DNA of 64,000 nt from Paralvinella palmiformis. Its lineage: Eukaryota; Annelida; Polychaeta; Terebellida; Alvinellidae. Numbering within the stretch: position 1 is the first letter of the stretch; each line of letters opens with the position of its first letter. Shown piece by piece: positions 43,740 to 57,056 of the stretch. The position numbers and the translations under genes were made by a program. The notes below the pieces were generated by a model that saw nothing but the letters and a program-made list of their open reading frames with translations, did not search any database and was not told where the DNA came from. The stretch covers positions 1 through 64,000 of the forward strand of contig JAODUP010001297.1 in assembly GCA_025642065.1 (NCBI GenBank), in the 5' to 3' direction.

Positions 43740-44396
43740 TTGTCTCAGTTAGTTCAAATGTGTTTCTGACCTAGATGAACACATTGACAATTCTATTTCT
43801 AATATATAAACCTATAAATCTACACAACAAATTCATAACAATAGAATAAATACTTTCATATGGTACTAGGTTTAGTAAAAAAGGAAATTTTAATATAAAA
43901 TTTGTAAGACGAAAAGAAAGTTAATGTCAGCTAATATTATGGTTGTTAAATTATGGAACCAATTAGATGTAAATGTTCGCAATGTTAAAAGCATTAATAT
44001 TTGTAATCACATAATTAAGAATATGTTCATTTCTTTATATGACTGATACCGAAGCTGAGATATGTTTGTAATTATATTTACTGCTCAAATACAACATATA
44101 TGATATAATATTCACAATAATATGCTATTGCTACAATAATTAATCGTTTCATAGTTAAACTTATATGGATTTTGTGTTGTTTCATAATAAAAGATATAAT
44201 TATGTCTATTGACTATTCCACATCTTTATATTTTTAAGTTTGTCATGAATGTTTTTAAATTTATGTTAAGACGGGTGTATTATATAAGCCATGCTTCAAG
44301 CATTCTCCTTTTCAACATTCTATACGTGATTGCTTTCATTAAAAGTATGTATTATAAATGTTGAAATAAACGAATTGAATTGAATTGAGGCGTATT
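43740..44396 (+). pseudogene. LINE C-terminus and 3' tail
   Basis: A frame at about 43910-44045 reads VVKLWNQLDVNVRNVKSINI, NHIIKNMFISLYD and stop. This fits the LINE C-terminal signature (LWN-x-L ... VKS-x-N-x-F). The 3' end finishes AATAAACGAATTGAATTGAA, a short tail repeat typical of LINEs. 5' parts have stops and frameshifts. Confidence 0.65.
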
Positions 44397-44436
44397 GAAA
44401 ACACTACCAGTTAGGCCATGGAGGCTTTCGTGTATG
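44397..44436 (-). repeat. SINE family A head fragment
   Basis: ACACTACCAGTTAGGCCATG then GAGGC matches the 5' head in reverse, directly after the LINE tail. Confidence 0.5.
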
Positions 44437-45001
44437 CATCTTTGTATGTATGTGGTTATTAAAATAAAATAAAAAGAGAAATCGACAAACACATTTTCCG
44501 GTCAACTGTGCATAATAGACCCTAGAGTTTCCTGAAATCCTTAGGTTTTAAAGTAATGGGAGATGGGATATAAAGAAGATTGAAGGACACTCTTGGCGAT
44601 AACATTTATTTGTAGCAAAGTAAGTAAAAGGGTGGGAAGCCTTACTCAACGGTGTTGTGTCCATAAAGTGGAATTTAATTCCCGAATGTTATGATACTAT
44701 TATACGTAGTGTTCTTCATCTATACACATACATTTTCTATCCCGAATATGTTATAGATTTCCGAATCAAAATGTATTTAGATTATATATCTATGATGATA
44801 GGAACATTAAATTTTCACCAATCGGGATGCTACTTATTGAAGTAGAGAGCTACGTTAATCACTCTATTTTGATTCTATCTGTATTATTTTAGTATTAGTA
44901 GTAGTAGTAATTGTGATGCACTGTCGCACAATTTGTATGTCTATATAAAACGCTTTATATAATAGTTGTTGAAATTGGAAAGGGTGATACACAAACCTTG
45001 C

Positions 45002-45003
<2 letters not shown>
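44437..45003. other. Gene-free stretch
   Basis: No coding or repeat signal recognised. Confidence 0.45.

Positions 45004-45046
<43 letters not shown>
45004..45046. repeat. AAT trinucleotide tract
   Basis: About 14 units. Confidence 0.9.
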
Positions 45047-45048
<2 letters not shown>

Positions 45049-45351
45049 ATGACCCAGATAAAGTAAGATGCAGACCTTATCATATAGTGCTTTATCATAG
45101 CAATGCTTCTTCTGTAGAACAAATTCCCCCCGGCAAATAGCTCCAAGTATTATGTCACACTCTGTGGTGTTCATGAGCACGAAACGTCTTCGATAAGACA
45201 TTGATGGCCATTTCTTTCATGCACGAAACAAGACCAGTCGCTTAATTGGTATTCATACTTAGTGTAACATGTCCATCTGAATAACAACGATTAGATACAA
45301 TGAAACCCAAATGACAGAAATGAGGTATATATGGATAGGCTAAACCGGTAT

Positions 45352-45352
<1 letters not shown>

Positions 45353-45441
<89 letters not shown>

Positions 45442-45442
45442 T
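45353..45442. repeat. TA then GA microsatellite
   Basis: About 34 TA units followed by about 9 GA units. Confidence 0.95.
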
Positions 45443-46422
45443 GAGAACATAACATACACACAGGTACGCACACACACATATATAAAGTATTTTAAATGGA
45501 ATTATCCAAGTAGATCAATTATACAGACACAAACACATTTTCAGTGACATATTTGTGGGTTGTTTTTCGCTAAAGAAAAACTAATTATTTTAATCAGCTG
45601 ATAGAAACATTTCAAATATCCTGAATTTTTACCCCCTTTGAGAGACAAGAACAGGTGGGATGTATGAAATGCACACAAGCACAAGCACACATACGCGCGC
45701 GCGCACGCTCACATACACATATACACACACATACATACACAGGCACAGAGGCTAACCCCTGGTGTTTCCTATTAAATCCACCTAAAAGTAACCTAAAATT
45801 TGGTCAAAAAGAAGTTCCCTTATTTATCAGGTAATAAGCATCTAGAAAGTTGATGCTCTTCCTCAGATGTCAGTCCAAATGAATCATCTGGTTACATAGA
45901 AACCAAGGTCATGTAGCGGTAACGAAATAAATAATGTTAATATTAGGAAATAGGAGTTTTTGGAGACGTTAATATTAAATATAATATTTTATTTTATCAA
46001 GAATAATGCACTATATTCTATCTATCAGAAAATTTGTTAACCTTAAACGTTCAGGTTTAAACCAACTACGTCAATTTGGTTACATCATTGTCAGAATTAT
46101 ATTTAAAAATCACATTTAAAAATATCGTAACAAAATTTGGTTATTCGTGTTTTCGATTTCTCGCTCTCATTTTGGGGACACAATTCTCATAGAATATTAT
46201 AATTGAATCTCTTATTTCGACCGAGCATGACTTCATCTTTGTTGCTAATAGCAACTACTATAAACAAAAATAATTATCGGTTACTTGAACCGTTCAATGT
46301 CTCAAATTAGCGGTTTGTGTTTTAACACTTCGTATACGACAATATAATTTGTCCCAAAGGATAATTAGGATTAGTGTCAACGGCTGTGAGTGATGTCAAT
46401 ATTAATTAAGTTGTTGTCGTTT

Positions 46423-46642
46423 AGTTTTTCGGGGAGAATCATCTTCAGGGGGTCTCTAACGTCCCCCTTTATTTTTAATAATTCAGTGGAGACGGCAGCG
46501 CCATTTAACGTGGTTAACCCACCCGCGATGTTGTGAGCCGAAAAATGTATATCGGGAAACGTTTCGACCTCTTGCTGGGATCGAACATGTGACCCTTGAT
46601 ACCAAGTGCCGGCTGCTTAATCTCTAAGCCACTGGAGGTCAC
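46423..46642 (-). mobile_element. SINE family B with target-site duplication
   Basis: On the minus strand: tRNA-like head GTGACCTCCAGTGGCTTAGA, B-box ATGTTCGATCC, body TTGTGAGCCGAAAAATG and CATTTAACGTGGTTAACCC, end GATTCTCCCCGAAAAA. It is flanked by AATTAAGTTGTTGTCG (46404) and AATTAGGTTGTTATTGCG (46643), a near-perfect duplication. Copies 2 and 3 of repeat L have the uninterrupted site. Confidence 0.85.
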
Positions 46643-47467
46643 AATTAGGTTGTTATTGCGCTGTATTTATATCAACATCAATATTATGAAGGTAGACAAC
46701 GAATGTCAAACAACTCTACTCATTGTTGATTGTGTCTTTAGTAGGTTACTGAGTTTACTATGTGAAATTTCGAAAGTCTATTGTCTATAATTTTCTGCTT
46801 TCGGTGATTCTGTTACAATTATTAATATCTAACTTTTAATAAATAAACAAAATAATAAAAGGCTTTACAGTAAAAATGTATATGTGACAGAACATTGGTT
46901 TAATACAAAAATAAAATAAAAAGCTTTTAAATAATCACCTTTTACCGGATCTCTTTGTTAATACAATAGGCACCGTTTTATGTGTCTCTCTTCTGTGTCA
47001 CTCTCTTCAGTGTCATTTACTTTGAAAACTACGCCATATGTCCATTATTGCGATGAGCTGACAATAATGTACTCATAATGATTTCTGTCCAGGGAGGATG
47101 AGGCCATAGAAAATACACAACTATTAGTTCTGTATCCACTAAATCCATCACAAAATGGCCGAATGTCATCATTAACTAAGTGCATGTTTCCGTTAAGTTA
47201 ATTGGTAATTATCACGAAACACATTAGTTGTCACGTTAGAAAAAGGTAAATAGATTAACAGCTGCATTCTTGGATATATTTGGTGTGTTGGTTTGCAGAA
47301 ACATTACAACCCATCAACGATTGGCTGAAGAATGGACAAAATAAAGTACAATATATATTACAGCATATATTATTGTTAATCTTCATCGATTAAGATAATA
47401 ATTTTTCTGTTTTTCCATATTCAGTGGTTAACTGAAAATTTGTTGATTTGCTGTTTAAGGTATTTAT

Positions 47468-47495
47468 TCTCTCTCTTTCTTTCTCTCTCTCTCCC

Positions 47496-47536
<41 letters not shown>
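47468..47536. repeat. CT microsatellite
   Basis: CT units with short C and T interruptions. Confidence 0.9.
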
Positions 47537-47537
<1 letters not shown>

Positions 47538-47990
47538 ATTTATGGATGTATTGCTTGATATAACTAGAGAGAGAAGTAGATAGAGAGGGATGTAAGATAT
47601 TTGGTTCTAGAACAAAAAACATTTATCTGTCTCATCCTTCAGGTAAGAAATGTATCCAGAGAATATTATGCCCTCATCCATTTGTTGCTGGCTACTTGCT
47701 ATCTATATTTGACGGACACACAGATAGCAAGAGGATAATATATCAAGCTCGTCATATCGTAGGTTAAAATGACGACGAGAAATAGACACTGAAGATATTT
47801 GTTGATGTCAAAAATATTATATGGGGAATGATGTGGGGAATATATTATTAATGTTTCCTTTCAGATTAATTACTTTTATTCGACAGATAACATGCTGATT
47901 AATGTAGTCTCTTCTGTAAATAGTGTACATCTATTAAACCAGACCATGTTGATCATGGTTACCCCATTTTTACAGTGTAATATATATTTG

Positions 47991-48639
47991 CTATCATTGA
48001 GTATGGTAGAAACATTTGTTAGAGAAGTAGGTCGATCGTGGCGGGCATTATATTACATATGGTAAATTATAACTTTAGGGCTTTGGCGATATCTGGAAAC
48101 GACGTGTACCTGTAGCATATACAAAGCGGGGATACTCATTTATCACAGTTTTCCCCAAGTATTAATCCAATTAACATACGTGTATGTTATATGTCAAATG
48201 AGAGTCGGCGGAAGACCTCGATTGTGGCAAGTCTCTTATATCAGATCACATTTATGTATAAGATAAAGTCATTGACACCTCAATATATATTGGTGGTGGA
48301 GAATGCCCTGCTGCCTATGTCGTTGAGATAGTGACAATATAGGGTGTCAGCCTTTGTATGATCTAACCCATATTACACAAATTAGACGACAAAAAACAAC
48401 ATAACCCGAATTATATGTTTTAATGTCATAAAATAATATTTTCGGCTTCGTACGAGTTATTAATTACGTGAAGTTTTGTAGTAATAAATACATATTTTCA
48501 ACAGTATGTCACTTGGCTACAAACTAGAGGCTTTCTGGGATGTGGTTTGCTTTTTTTGAGTCAACGAAGAGCCAAAAGATTAATGCGAATAATATTTTAA
48601 CCTCAGAATATATCAGCTAAAATCAAGTTTCGCTTAACC
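47991..48639. other. Gene-free stretch
   Basis: AT-rich, no recognised element. Confidence 0.4.
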
Positions 48640-49440
48640 CCCCCCGCCTGCTGCTACTTAGCTCTGGGCATTGAAGACCTGACATTTGCACCACTTCTTG
48701 TATCCACAGTGCAACAGCTCGTAGCAGGACTTTGAAGCTTCTGATCGGTCAATCCAAAATTACTTCCACCCCGAGTTAGTTGCAGTCCAGCCCCATAGTT
48801 CAGGACTGGGAAGATCTGGAGCTGGCACAAGAGTTTGTGACCACACATAACCTGTTTGGTACACTGCTCTTTTCAGGTGTTGAAAGAGAGCAGCTTTAGT
48901 TGGAGGAATGTTCCCAATAATCGCAGACCGCTGGGTGAAGTGCTGCTTCCTAGCCTCATCAATTCTACTCAGGGTACATGTTCTAGTGTACATGATGATG
49001 ACGATGATGATGATGATGATGACTCTCTCTAGCTCAGTCATGCTCTGTGGATCAACATATTCTGGCTGCGAGGTGAGGGTGGTGAAGGCACCAGTGACAG
49101 CATGACAAACAGTCCATGCAGAAAGAAAGCTAGACACCGTATCACCCCCTCCTTATCGCATGAAACATCATCACTGCCTTTGACTTCTCAGTTTGCAGGT
49201 TGTTTGCAATTGCATGGACGGGTATGTGGCGGAAATTGTTGCTTACGCCAAAGCTTATCCAAAGCTCTTCTATGTGCAACTCATGGAAGTGGCCGACAGA
49301 TTTGATGACCACATCAGAGTCAAATGTACGGATTGATTCTTTCTTTATCCCATCCTTTGCACAATGAGCAACATATGGGAGTATCAGAGTGTCAGCTTCA
49401 TCGTGAGTACACAGCTCAAGGCTTTTATTGTTGCCATTAC
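48640..49440 (-). pseudogene. Transposon-associated protein fragment (THDEADT ... DEARKQ family)
   Basis: On the minus strand, from right to left: CTHDEADTLILPYVAHCAKD, FDSDVVIKSVGHFHELHIEE, LWISFGVSNNFRHIPVHAIA, SKAVMMFHAI, then after frameshifts IDEARKQHFTQRSAIIGNIP, PTKAALFQHLKRAVYQTGYV, LPSPELWGWT, EASKSCYELLHCGYKKW. These blocks recur, in this order, in a large family of uncharacterised repeat-borne invertebrate proteins I recognise by motif; I cannot name its superfamily. The stretch between the blocks holds an ATG/ATC trinucleotide tract (48993-49022). Stops and frame changes show it is not functional. Confidence 0.7.
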
Positions 49441-50189
49441 AGAATTTAAAAAATCTTTCATTTGAGCATGTCGGCCATCTTGAAATTCAATATAATAATA
49501 ATCTGAGCATATTAATTATCGCATAAATGGATTTCTTGACCCTGAAAATGTTATGATAGATATCAACATCATGTTTCTACTTTGCTAAGATCCGAGATAT
49601 AACGAATATCGTATTTTGAGGGAGGCCATTATTTGAAATTTAAGATAGCGTCCAGGTACCATTGTAGGCGATGGATACCTAGGCTTATATGAATATACGC
49701 ATGTTAAGCTATGTGTATGCCAATTTTCATGCTTTTATCAAATTATGCACCATTCTTATTATAAGTGGCCCTTAACCGCTGTACTATTGTGAGGTTTCCT
49801 GCAGCAAAAATATCACATGTTAAGTGGCTATGGCTTAGAGATAGATAAACTGATTTGAAAGTTTCATGAGATAAATTTTCTTAACTCTATTTGAAAGGAG
49901 TGCACAACTTAGGTGTTAATTTATTTATTTAAAGTTTCTAGTTGAATTATTGATCCAAATATAAGCCTGAAATGTTTGTGAAGCAATATCGACTATTAAA
50001 CAATCGTTTAAGTTGAGGTTATAATCACTTTGGTTGAAGTCATGTTAGGATAAAATATAGTTATCTATCTTAGAGTAGATTGCTTAGAATGTATTTCTCT
50101 GTATTTTTGTCAGTTAGTTAAATAATGTTTGATCCATTTATTATATATTCTTCTGTTTTCATTATATTAAACGTTTAAAATAATTGCTG
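49441..50189. other. Gene-free stretch
   Basis: AT-rich, nothing recognised on either strand. Confidence 0.45.
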
Positions 50190-50233
<44 letters not shown>

Positions 50234-50365
50234 ATACTATTACTACTACTACTACTACTACTACTAATAATAATAATAATAATACTATTACTACTACTAC
50301 TACTACTACTTTATATAGCGCGTTATTCAACTTGAATGGCTCTAAGGCACATTACACTGGAAACC
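50190..50365 (-). repeat. ACT/AAT tract with SINE-like 3' end
   Basis: About 40 ACT and AAT units to 50311, followed by TTTATATAGCGCGTTATTC and TGGCTCTAAGGCACATTA. On the minus strand this is the common SINE end (GCGCTATATAAA-like) followed by a trinucleotide tail. Confidence 0.55.
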
Positions 50366-50636
50366 TAATTAAAACACGTTCTGTGTCATAAATACACAGG
50401 TTATAAACTGACTAATTTAAATAAGTCAATTTTAACATCATTAAAATATTTCTTTATTTGACGCAAGTTTAATATGATTAAACAACTTATTTCACAGCCT
50501 AGGAGCTGACGCTAGTTAATATTTCTCCTCGTAAATTGCTGTGTGGCCTTTTCATGTCGTTAAAAGTGAACAAGGCTGAGATCGCAGCAGTTTCACTGTT
50601 GTTTAATTTAGATCAACTCAACAAATTGAATGAATA

Positions 50637-50713
<77 letters not shown>
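50637..50713. repeat. ATCT tetranucleotide microsatellite
   Basis: About 19 uninterrupted units. Confidence 0.95.
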
Positions 50714-53538
50714 CCAACCAATACTACTATTCACTAACCAGTCAAAATATTTTACTCGTCTTTTTCTGATCAATACACTCAGATACATATTTTGAAACAA
50801 ATTGAATCGTGGAGAGTAATAAAAAAAAGTATTTTCGACCTTGACCTTGTATAAATATAATAATGTTATAAAACGTATATGAGCTGGGGTAGACATTAAA
50901 GGCTTACTTTAATTAACAGTGATTGTGTGTCTTATTTGCTCCATGTCGTCTTGTATTAAAACTGATGCTCAACTGAGGTTTTCGCTTCTTGCATACTACT
51001 TGATGGAGACTGTTAATATTCAACATGAGACAGTGACATTAGGCCAAATTTTCATTGAGTGTATTTTATCTTTGTGATCATAATGCATTTCATCTCTAGG
51101 CTTCCTGTGTGTTTTATCGTTATTTCATTGTATATAATATCTTTATGTTCATTGCGTGTTTTATTGTTATGCTCATTGTGTGTTTTATCGTTTTTCCAGT
51201 ATCAACGATGTGTTTCCTGCAGCAAAAGATTATTTCAGCCCATTACATAAGTAGTTTAAAAGGTTGGCGATTGAATGATTTATCGTGGAAATGTATTTGT
51301 ATACTTTCCAATAACAGAATATTTCGAATGTGATTCCACTAAACTATGATCTGTAAATAACCAGAAGCCTTAACTCCAACCAGACAAGTGAGTCTTTGAT
51401 GAGTCAACTCTACTTAGCTACATTCAAGTCTAACAGTGAGGCGTTCATTTTATGTTCTCAAATTGCGTCTAACGGCAATATTTAATTAAGACAGATGGAA
51501 GCGCTTTCTGAAGAAATCAGCTGTGAGCAATAGATGATCTAACTAGACATCAGACAGCTGTTTGTGTGTGTTTTCGGATGGAAAGAATGAACTGTCTGTG
51601 TGTCTACGCAATTTATTTTATAAAGGCTGAGTTTATGTGTACCCATCTGTTGCTTCTAAATACGGCTATTTATGTTATGCATCTCCTATCTTATCATGTA
51701 AACAACTTTATATATCGTAGTTTAACTCTTATTCGCTGAAGTGGTGTTTAAGAAACTGAACAAACACAACAAATTTCAGCCTTCTGACATATGCCATCAG
51801 AGTTAAGAACAAGCCATTACACTCAACGAGATAAAATCACAACATCACTCCCATTATCACCAGTGTCGAGTCTTCCTCTATATTGCGGTTGTCTTCCTGA
51901 ATGGACATTTTACCGAGTGACACTTCACGCTGAGGACAGGAAATTGTCTAGCCCTTAACGAACCCTTCAATTATCCACTAACAGGATACATATGCTCATA
52001 TCAGAAGATCATCATATTATCCGGGAATAAAACCTTCATAATATTTCCACATAAATATCATTAACAACTAGGTGACAATATTACCATTTCTATGCACCGG
52101 ACATTTCGAAAGCAGCTCTATAATATTAGATTTCTGAAATAAATTTGGCTTCCATCTGGTCGGTAATTGTATCATTATTTCATTTCCCCCTTTCAGGCCA
52201 CCCTCCTGTATTTTATACGTCAGATGACTAGCTAGCAACAAAACGCCATCACCTAGTTATGTTTAGTCCAGTGTAACATATCCGTGCCACTTACATTCAT
52301 TTCATACTGACTGTCTACAAATATGACAACCTTTCTGGAGAAGCTTGATCCGTGTGTTCTATAGTACATAATAAGGCTGCGAGTATCTATTACATATGTT
52401 TACGGAATGATGAGTATCTAAACTTCGCATGCCATCTTTTCATCTCTTTTCTTAATTCATATAGAATCTGTCTTCTTTCATCAATTTGTTTTGCGTATTT
52501 CCATAATTTATTTAACATGAAACCTTTCGTTTTCTATAGTAGGCCCTTTGTGGCTATTTTGCTAGAATCGTTCATATGATCATATTATACTACCTCCTCC
52601 AACAAAAGATTTCGTCAAAGTTCCAAAAAAGATAAAAGGTCCTTGATATTTATTTCACAGTCAACAGACAACTATAACATAATTAAATCAAGTATGAAGA
52701 TCTTAGCTAACAAGTACACATATCGATGACATTCTACAAACCTTCCTACTATAGGCTATCAAGATTATTTGTCTTGTAACTATCGACTCAGGGGCCAGTT
52801 AAAGGCTTTATAAAATGGAACTCACTATACATGGTAATTAAAATTAAAATATAAATCTTTACCACAAATGTACACCATACTCTCAAAAAATAAGCTTTTA
52901 TTGCACAGAATAGAAGTTTCTAAATAAAATAAACCCACTGTTATAGTAACAGCCAACATAGGTATTAAAAATTATGGTAGTATGATATTTGTTGCGGTAT
53001 TGGTCACCATATGTATTGCATCATTCTGGATTTGCAAATGTCAAGACAAATTATATTACAATCAGGTTTGCTATTTAATAGAGTTATAATAGTCCATTTA
53101 AGATATTAATGAGACAAACTTAGGCATTGAGAGGGATAACACTGTCCAAATATTATCTGGGAAGTTACAATTATACAAGGTTGTATGTCCTCAATCGAGA
53201 TACGAAAATTAAGAATTTTCAAAACGACTCTATCTAACATAATGCATAGTTTTAAAACTTCAGAGTATTAGAACGAATACAATATTCCCTCCCCGTTTTA
53301 TCGTGATTTCAATTTTTATTGATCAGTTAAATATCAAGTTGATGCTCCATCACCGACAATTCCATTATAAAAATAGCATCCGGGGTTATATCTTACAAAA
53401 AAGGACCAAATTGGCTGTCATTTAAGATAATAAAGTGACCAGATTCTTTGTAATGAACTTGACCTTCCTACTGGAGCGACACATCTGTGAATAAGTAAGG
53501 CCTTCCAGGAATGGTATCGTAAACGAACAGGAAATGTA

Positions 53539-53542
<4 letters not shown>
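50714..53542. other. Gene-free stretch
   Basis: AT-rich. Several short open frames (51059-51333, 52352-52579) have no motif. A loose 40-bp repetition occurs at 51110-51200 (TGTTTTATCGTTAT, TGTTTTATTGTTATG, TGTTTTATCGTTTTT). No element ends recognised. Confidence 0.45.

Positions 53543-53612
<70 letters not shown>
53543..53612. repeat. TA microsatellite
   Basis: About 35 TA units. Confidence 0.95.
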
Positions 53613-53614
<2 letters not shown>

Positions 53615-54430
53615 CCACTAGCTATATTTAAGTAATCTCTTTATTGTGTTGTTGTTGTTATTGTTTTTTCAGGGAAGGTAATTCTTCCTATATTTTAATA
53701 ATACTGAAATACCTATATTAGCTCGGTTATCAGTTATATATTATATTCATATGAATAATACGGTGTTTATAATAACGAAATCTGCCCTTTATAAATGCTG
53801 ATTCTGAAATGTTAAATACCATTATATTATCTGACAATGTTACTCTTCGAAGTATTCTCAACATAAACATTTTTTAGTGTTTCACTCTTTACTTAGACAG
53901 TCTACTTATTATGCCGCTTAAAAACCTGTATATTATTATTATTATTATTTGCAGTTATTCATCTCCGTTTGTAGCCTTTGAGCTTCTGAAAATAAATTAA
54001 TATCAACTGCATATATGAAACTGTGCATACTTACTAGATGTTTTACAAAACACACAAAATAATAAGCTATTCACAAATTAAATTGTTTCATCCGAATATT
54101 ATAAATTCAACAGAAGAACGCCTATATCTATATGAAATGCATTGAAATGGTTATCAGAAAATTGAAGAAACAATGAGTTGAAATTATGTGTATATGATAG
54201 TGGAAAATGGCTTAAAGGATTACCTACTTTCATAAATTGGAATGACAGCCCGCCGAAATATATAGTAAAACCTAACACTAAGCAATGAAGTTTATTAGAA
54301 CAAATACTACTGAAAAGGATAGTTTATCTTCATTTCAAATTTTCAAGACTAATACAGCTATACTCACAAATATCATAAATAATGTTAAAATGTGTAAACA
54401 ATCACCCACATGTTAAATAATCCAGTTCAA
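53613..54430. other. Gene-free stretch
   Basis: AT-rich, nothing recognised. Confidence 0.45.
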
Positions 54431-54439
54431 AGTGCTGAT

Positions 54440-54962
54440 TAATCGACTTTGAGTGGCCTGTAGGCATCGCCATTTTGAAGCTAGACAGAGACCGGAAGCT
54501 CCCGAATGCTGACGTCACTTCATCGCATCCGGTTGACCTGAAGTTTGTAAAGCCCGTATAAAAACATGTAAACAAGTGTGAGCAAAGAATTATTCCAGAA
54601 CATAACGCAACTGGGTTGTTAAAATTATGTCATGAATGACATACAACCATAGCAGTTTGAGCCAGAAGGAACCGGACACGAAGAAGGTGATTCAAATGGC
54701 TCAGATATTAACGCTGAAGAAAAACTGTAATCCGCGTGAGAATAGAGACCGCCAATATGACGTCAGAGCATTTCAGTTTGCTCCTTCGCATCTTCGAATC
54801 TGGCTCCCGGTGCAGCCGTCATGGCGGGCCCTCCAGTAAGTTGGATTATTTCCCTATATCTCAGATATCGGGTATATTTCGTGATTATTATTGTGGAATT
54901 TATGGTTATTGTTCTAAGCATTACATATTTAAACATATTTTCTGAGGGTGTACTGTCCTTTA
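54440..54962 (+). repeat. Dispersed repeat R, copy 2 (longer)
   Basis: Its right part (54755-54962) is the inverted match of 11157-11345 and ends GAGGGTGTACTGTCCTTTAA. The left part includes TGACGTCACTTCATCGCATC and has no partner in this window. The ends are not firmly placed. Confidence 0.65.
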
Positions 54963-55181
54963 ACCCAGCAACACATGAGAGTACATCCAAATTACATCTT
55001 ATTTCTTGTTTGATATTCTTAACAATGGTAAATTATGGCGATCGGCCGTAACCCATCAGCCAGGGTGAGAAATAAGATTTCTACAGCAATAATATACTGC
55101 TCTTCCTTTAATATGTAACTAATTAAAATACATGACTATGTCTCAAACATCAAACACTTATATTTATGCAGAAGTTATTCA

Positions 55182-55365
55182 GATGATTGATGATGATTGA
55201 TGCTTTATGGCCACTTTTGTGCACATGGTAGGCTAAATGGGCCGAGCGACCTCCAAAGGTAATGAAGCGAAGTCAAAGATGAAACAGACTTCACATAGGC
55301 CCACCCCTATATTCGAACTCGGGTGGTAGTGATCAATCGCGCTACCAACTAGACCACGGAGGCAC
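55182..55365 (-). repeat. tRNA-derived SINE family A
   Basis: Well-preserved reverse copy: CTTTTGTGCACATGGTAGGC, GGGCCGAGCGACCTCCAAAG, B-box TATTCGAACTCGGG, head CGCTACCAACTAGACCACGG. Confidence 0.9.
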
Positions 55366-56340
55366 CACTATTCACCTTTCGATGCAATATAAACGTATAA
55401 CCGTTATCAGAATAGATATCACTTCATATAAAGAAGTTATCTGTCAGACAGGTATTCGGTGATACCTGAAAGTAAACCCAGCCCATTCTGGTGATATGTT
55501 AATTATAACATCTGACACCTACAGTTATGATACTCAGAGGATTATATCTGCAAGTTATCAAACTGTCATCATAGACAAAGAATGAAAATGACGATTGACT
55601 GATAAACTCCTTCTTTCAATACTTCTGTACTACATATTTGTCACAGTAACTGCCTAATATAACGTAATTTTGTAAATAAGCTATACCTTAGTACTGAAAT
55701 GCATACATCTATTTAGTTTGTCTATTATTAAGGGTAATACCATCAGGTCACTGTGGATAACATAAGCATACATTTTATCAGAAAAGTTTACGTTTGGGGA
55801 AATATTGTGATATTAATGTTATTGATATGGAACAATATCACCCACTTCCCCTTCTCTCTCTAGCACAGTAGTAATGACAATTACTTCACAGTTGAAGCAT
55901 ACAATATTCATAATTCTTTCCTTAGCAGCTTGTTATATGTCTATTATGCTGCTATGTTATGACAATAACATCATATTACCGTTTAAATAATGAAACAAGA
56001 AACATTTCAACTCATAATTTTTCTGTGACCATAAACACATTAACCAAAATGTTCTTAAGATTGGAGAAGGAAACCCGTAATGACCCATTTACAACATTAT
56101 TAAAAAGGAACTTATCGCAGGCTGTGATAATGTATGTCTAAAAATAAGGAGATAAGCCTAGCAATTAATACATATGTTTTACAAACGCTCCTAACAGGAA
56201 TTAAAATGTTGACTGCGTAAACAACTTGAAGTTAATGCTTTAAGATATATGTCAATAAGAGCAGCATCGGGAATATTTAAACAGACAAACAAGTATAACT
56301 ATAATCAAACAACACACACACATACACATACACACAGAGG
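55366..56340. other. Gene-free stretch
   Basis: AT-rich; the 60-codon frame at 55959-56141 has no motif. Confidence 0.45.
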
Positions 56341-56345
56341 GGGCA

Positions 56346-56464
56346 GGTAGGCAGACAGACAAACAGATAGACAGACAGACAGACATGCATACATAAAGAC
56401 AGACAGACAGACATACAGACAGACAGACAGAGACATTGAGACAGACAGACAGACAGACAGAGAC
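56346..56464. repeat. GACA tetranucleotide tract
   Basis: GACA and CAGA units with AGACATTG interruptions. Confidence 0.9.
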
Positions 56465-56745
56465 ATTGGACACAACTCGCGCGGTTGGTGTATTTTATAT
56501 AACAACTTCAGTTGCATATACAATTCACCTTAGTTGTTTGTGGGAATATAATTACCTTTGCTAGATCCAGTTATGTCCAGTCTGTACTATGACATTCAAG
56601 GTTAACCTTAGTATCCTTGTCATTAATAAAACCCTATATTATAATTATAGTTTGTATATTCGAAAATGTTAATATACAGAACGGCAATTCTGCCATAATG
56701 GTCTGCTAAAGCGCAGATATAAATTTGTATAATAGTTACGAGTAG
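56463..56745 (+). repeat. Direct duplication, unit 1
   Basis: CTCGCGCGGTTGGTGT, TTTTATATAAC, TTGCATAT, TCCAGTTATGTCCAG, GCGCAGATAT in order; partner at 57057-57365. Confidence 0.75.
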
Positions 56746-57056
56746 GTCATAGTATTTATTGGATTTGTATGTTTATGAGGTATTTGACCCTCCAGCAAAT
56801 ATAACAAGGCATTATGCTGAGGTTGAGATGTTCCATTTTCTGTGCATGGAGACTATATTTCCTGGTTCCGGCATTCAAGAAAAGTTTATCTAGAGTTGTA
56901 TATTCCGCGTACTATTTGCGCCTTGGAGATAACGCCGTTTAGGTGTTTGGCCTGGTTATCCAGCATTTAAATGACTGCAGCAGGAACAGTACGCTCTTAA
57001 AGCATTATAAGTACTCCTGACTCAGGAATAGAAACACTTCATCGCATCTCGAACGG

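Larger units (their letters stand above)
45660..47990 (+). repeat. Low-copy repeat L, copy 1
   Basis: Colinear with 58430-60830. Matching anchors in order: a CA-rich block, AGATGTCAGT with GGTTACATAGAA, GGTTATTCGTGTTTTCGATT, CAATGTCTCAAATTAGCGGT, CAATATTAATTAAGTTG, GTGTCTTTAGTAGG, AAAGCTTTTAAATAAT, CGAATGTCATCATT, a CT tract, TTGTTGCTGGCTAC, GACAGATAACATG. Copies are strongly diverged with many indels. Contains a SINE B insertion and no coding frame. Confidence 0.75.
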
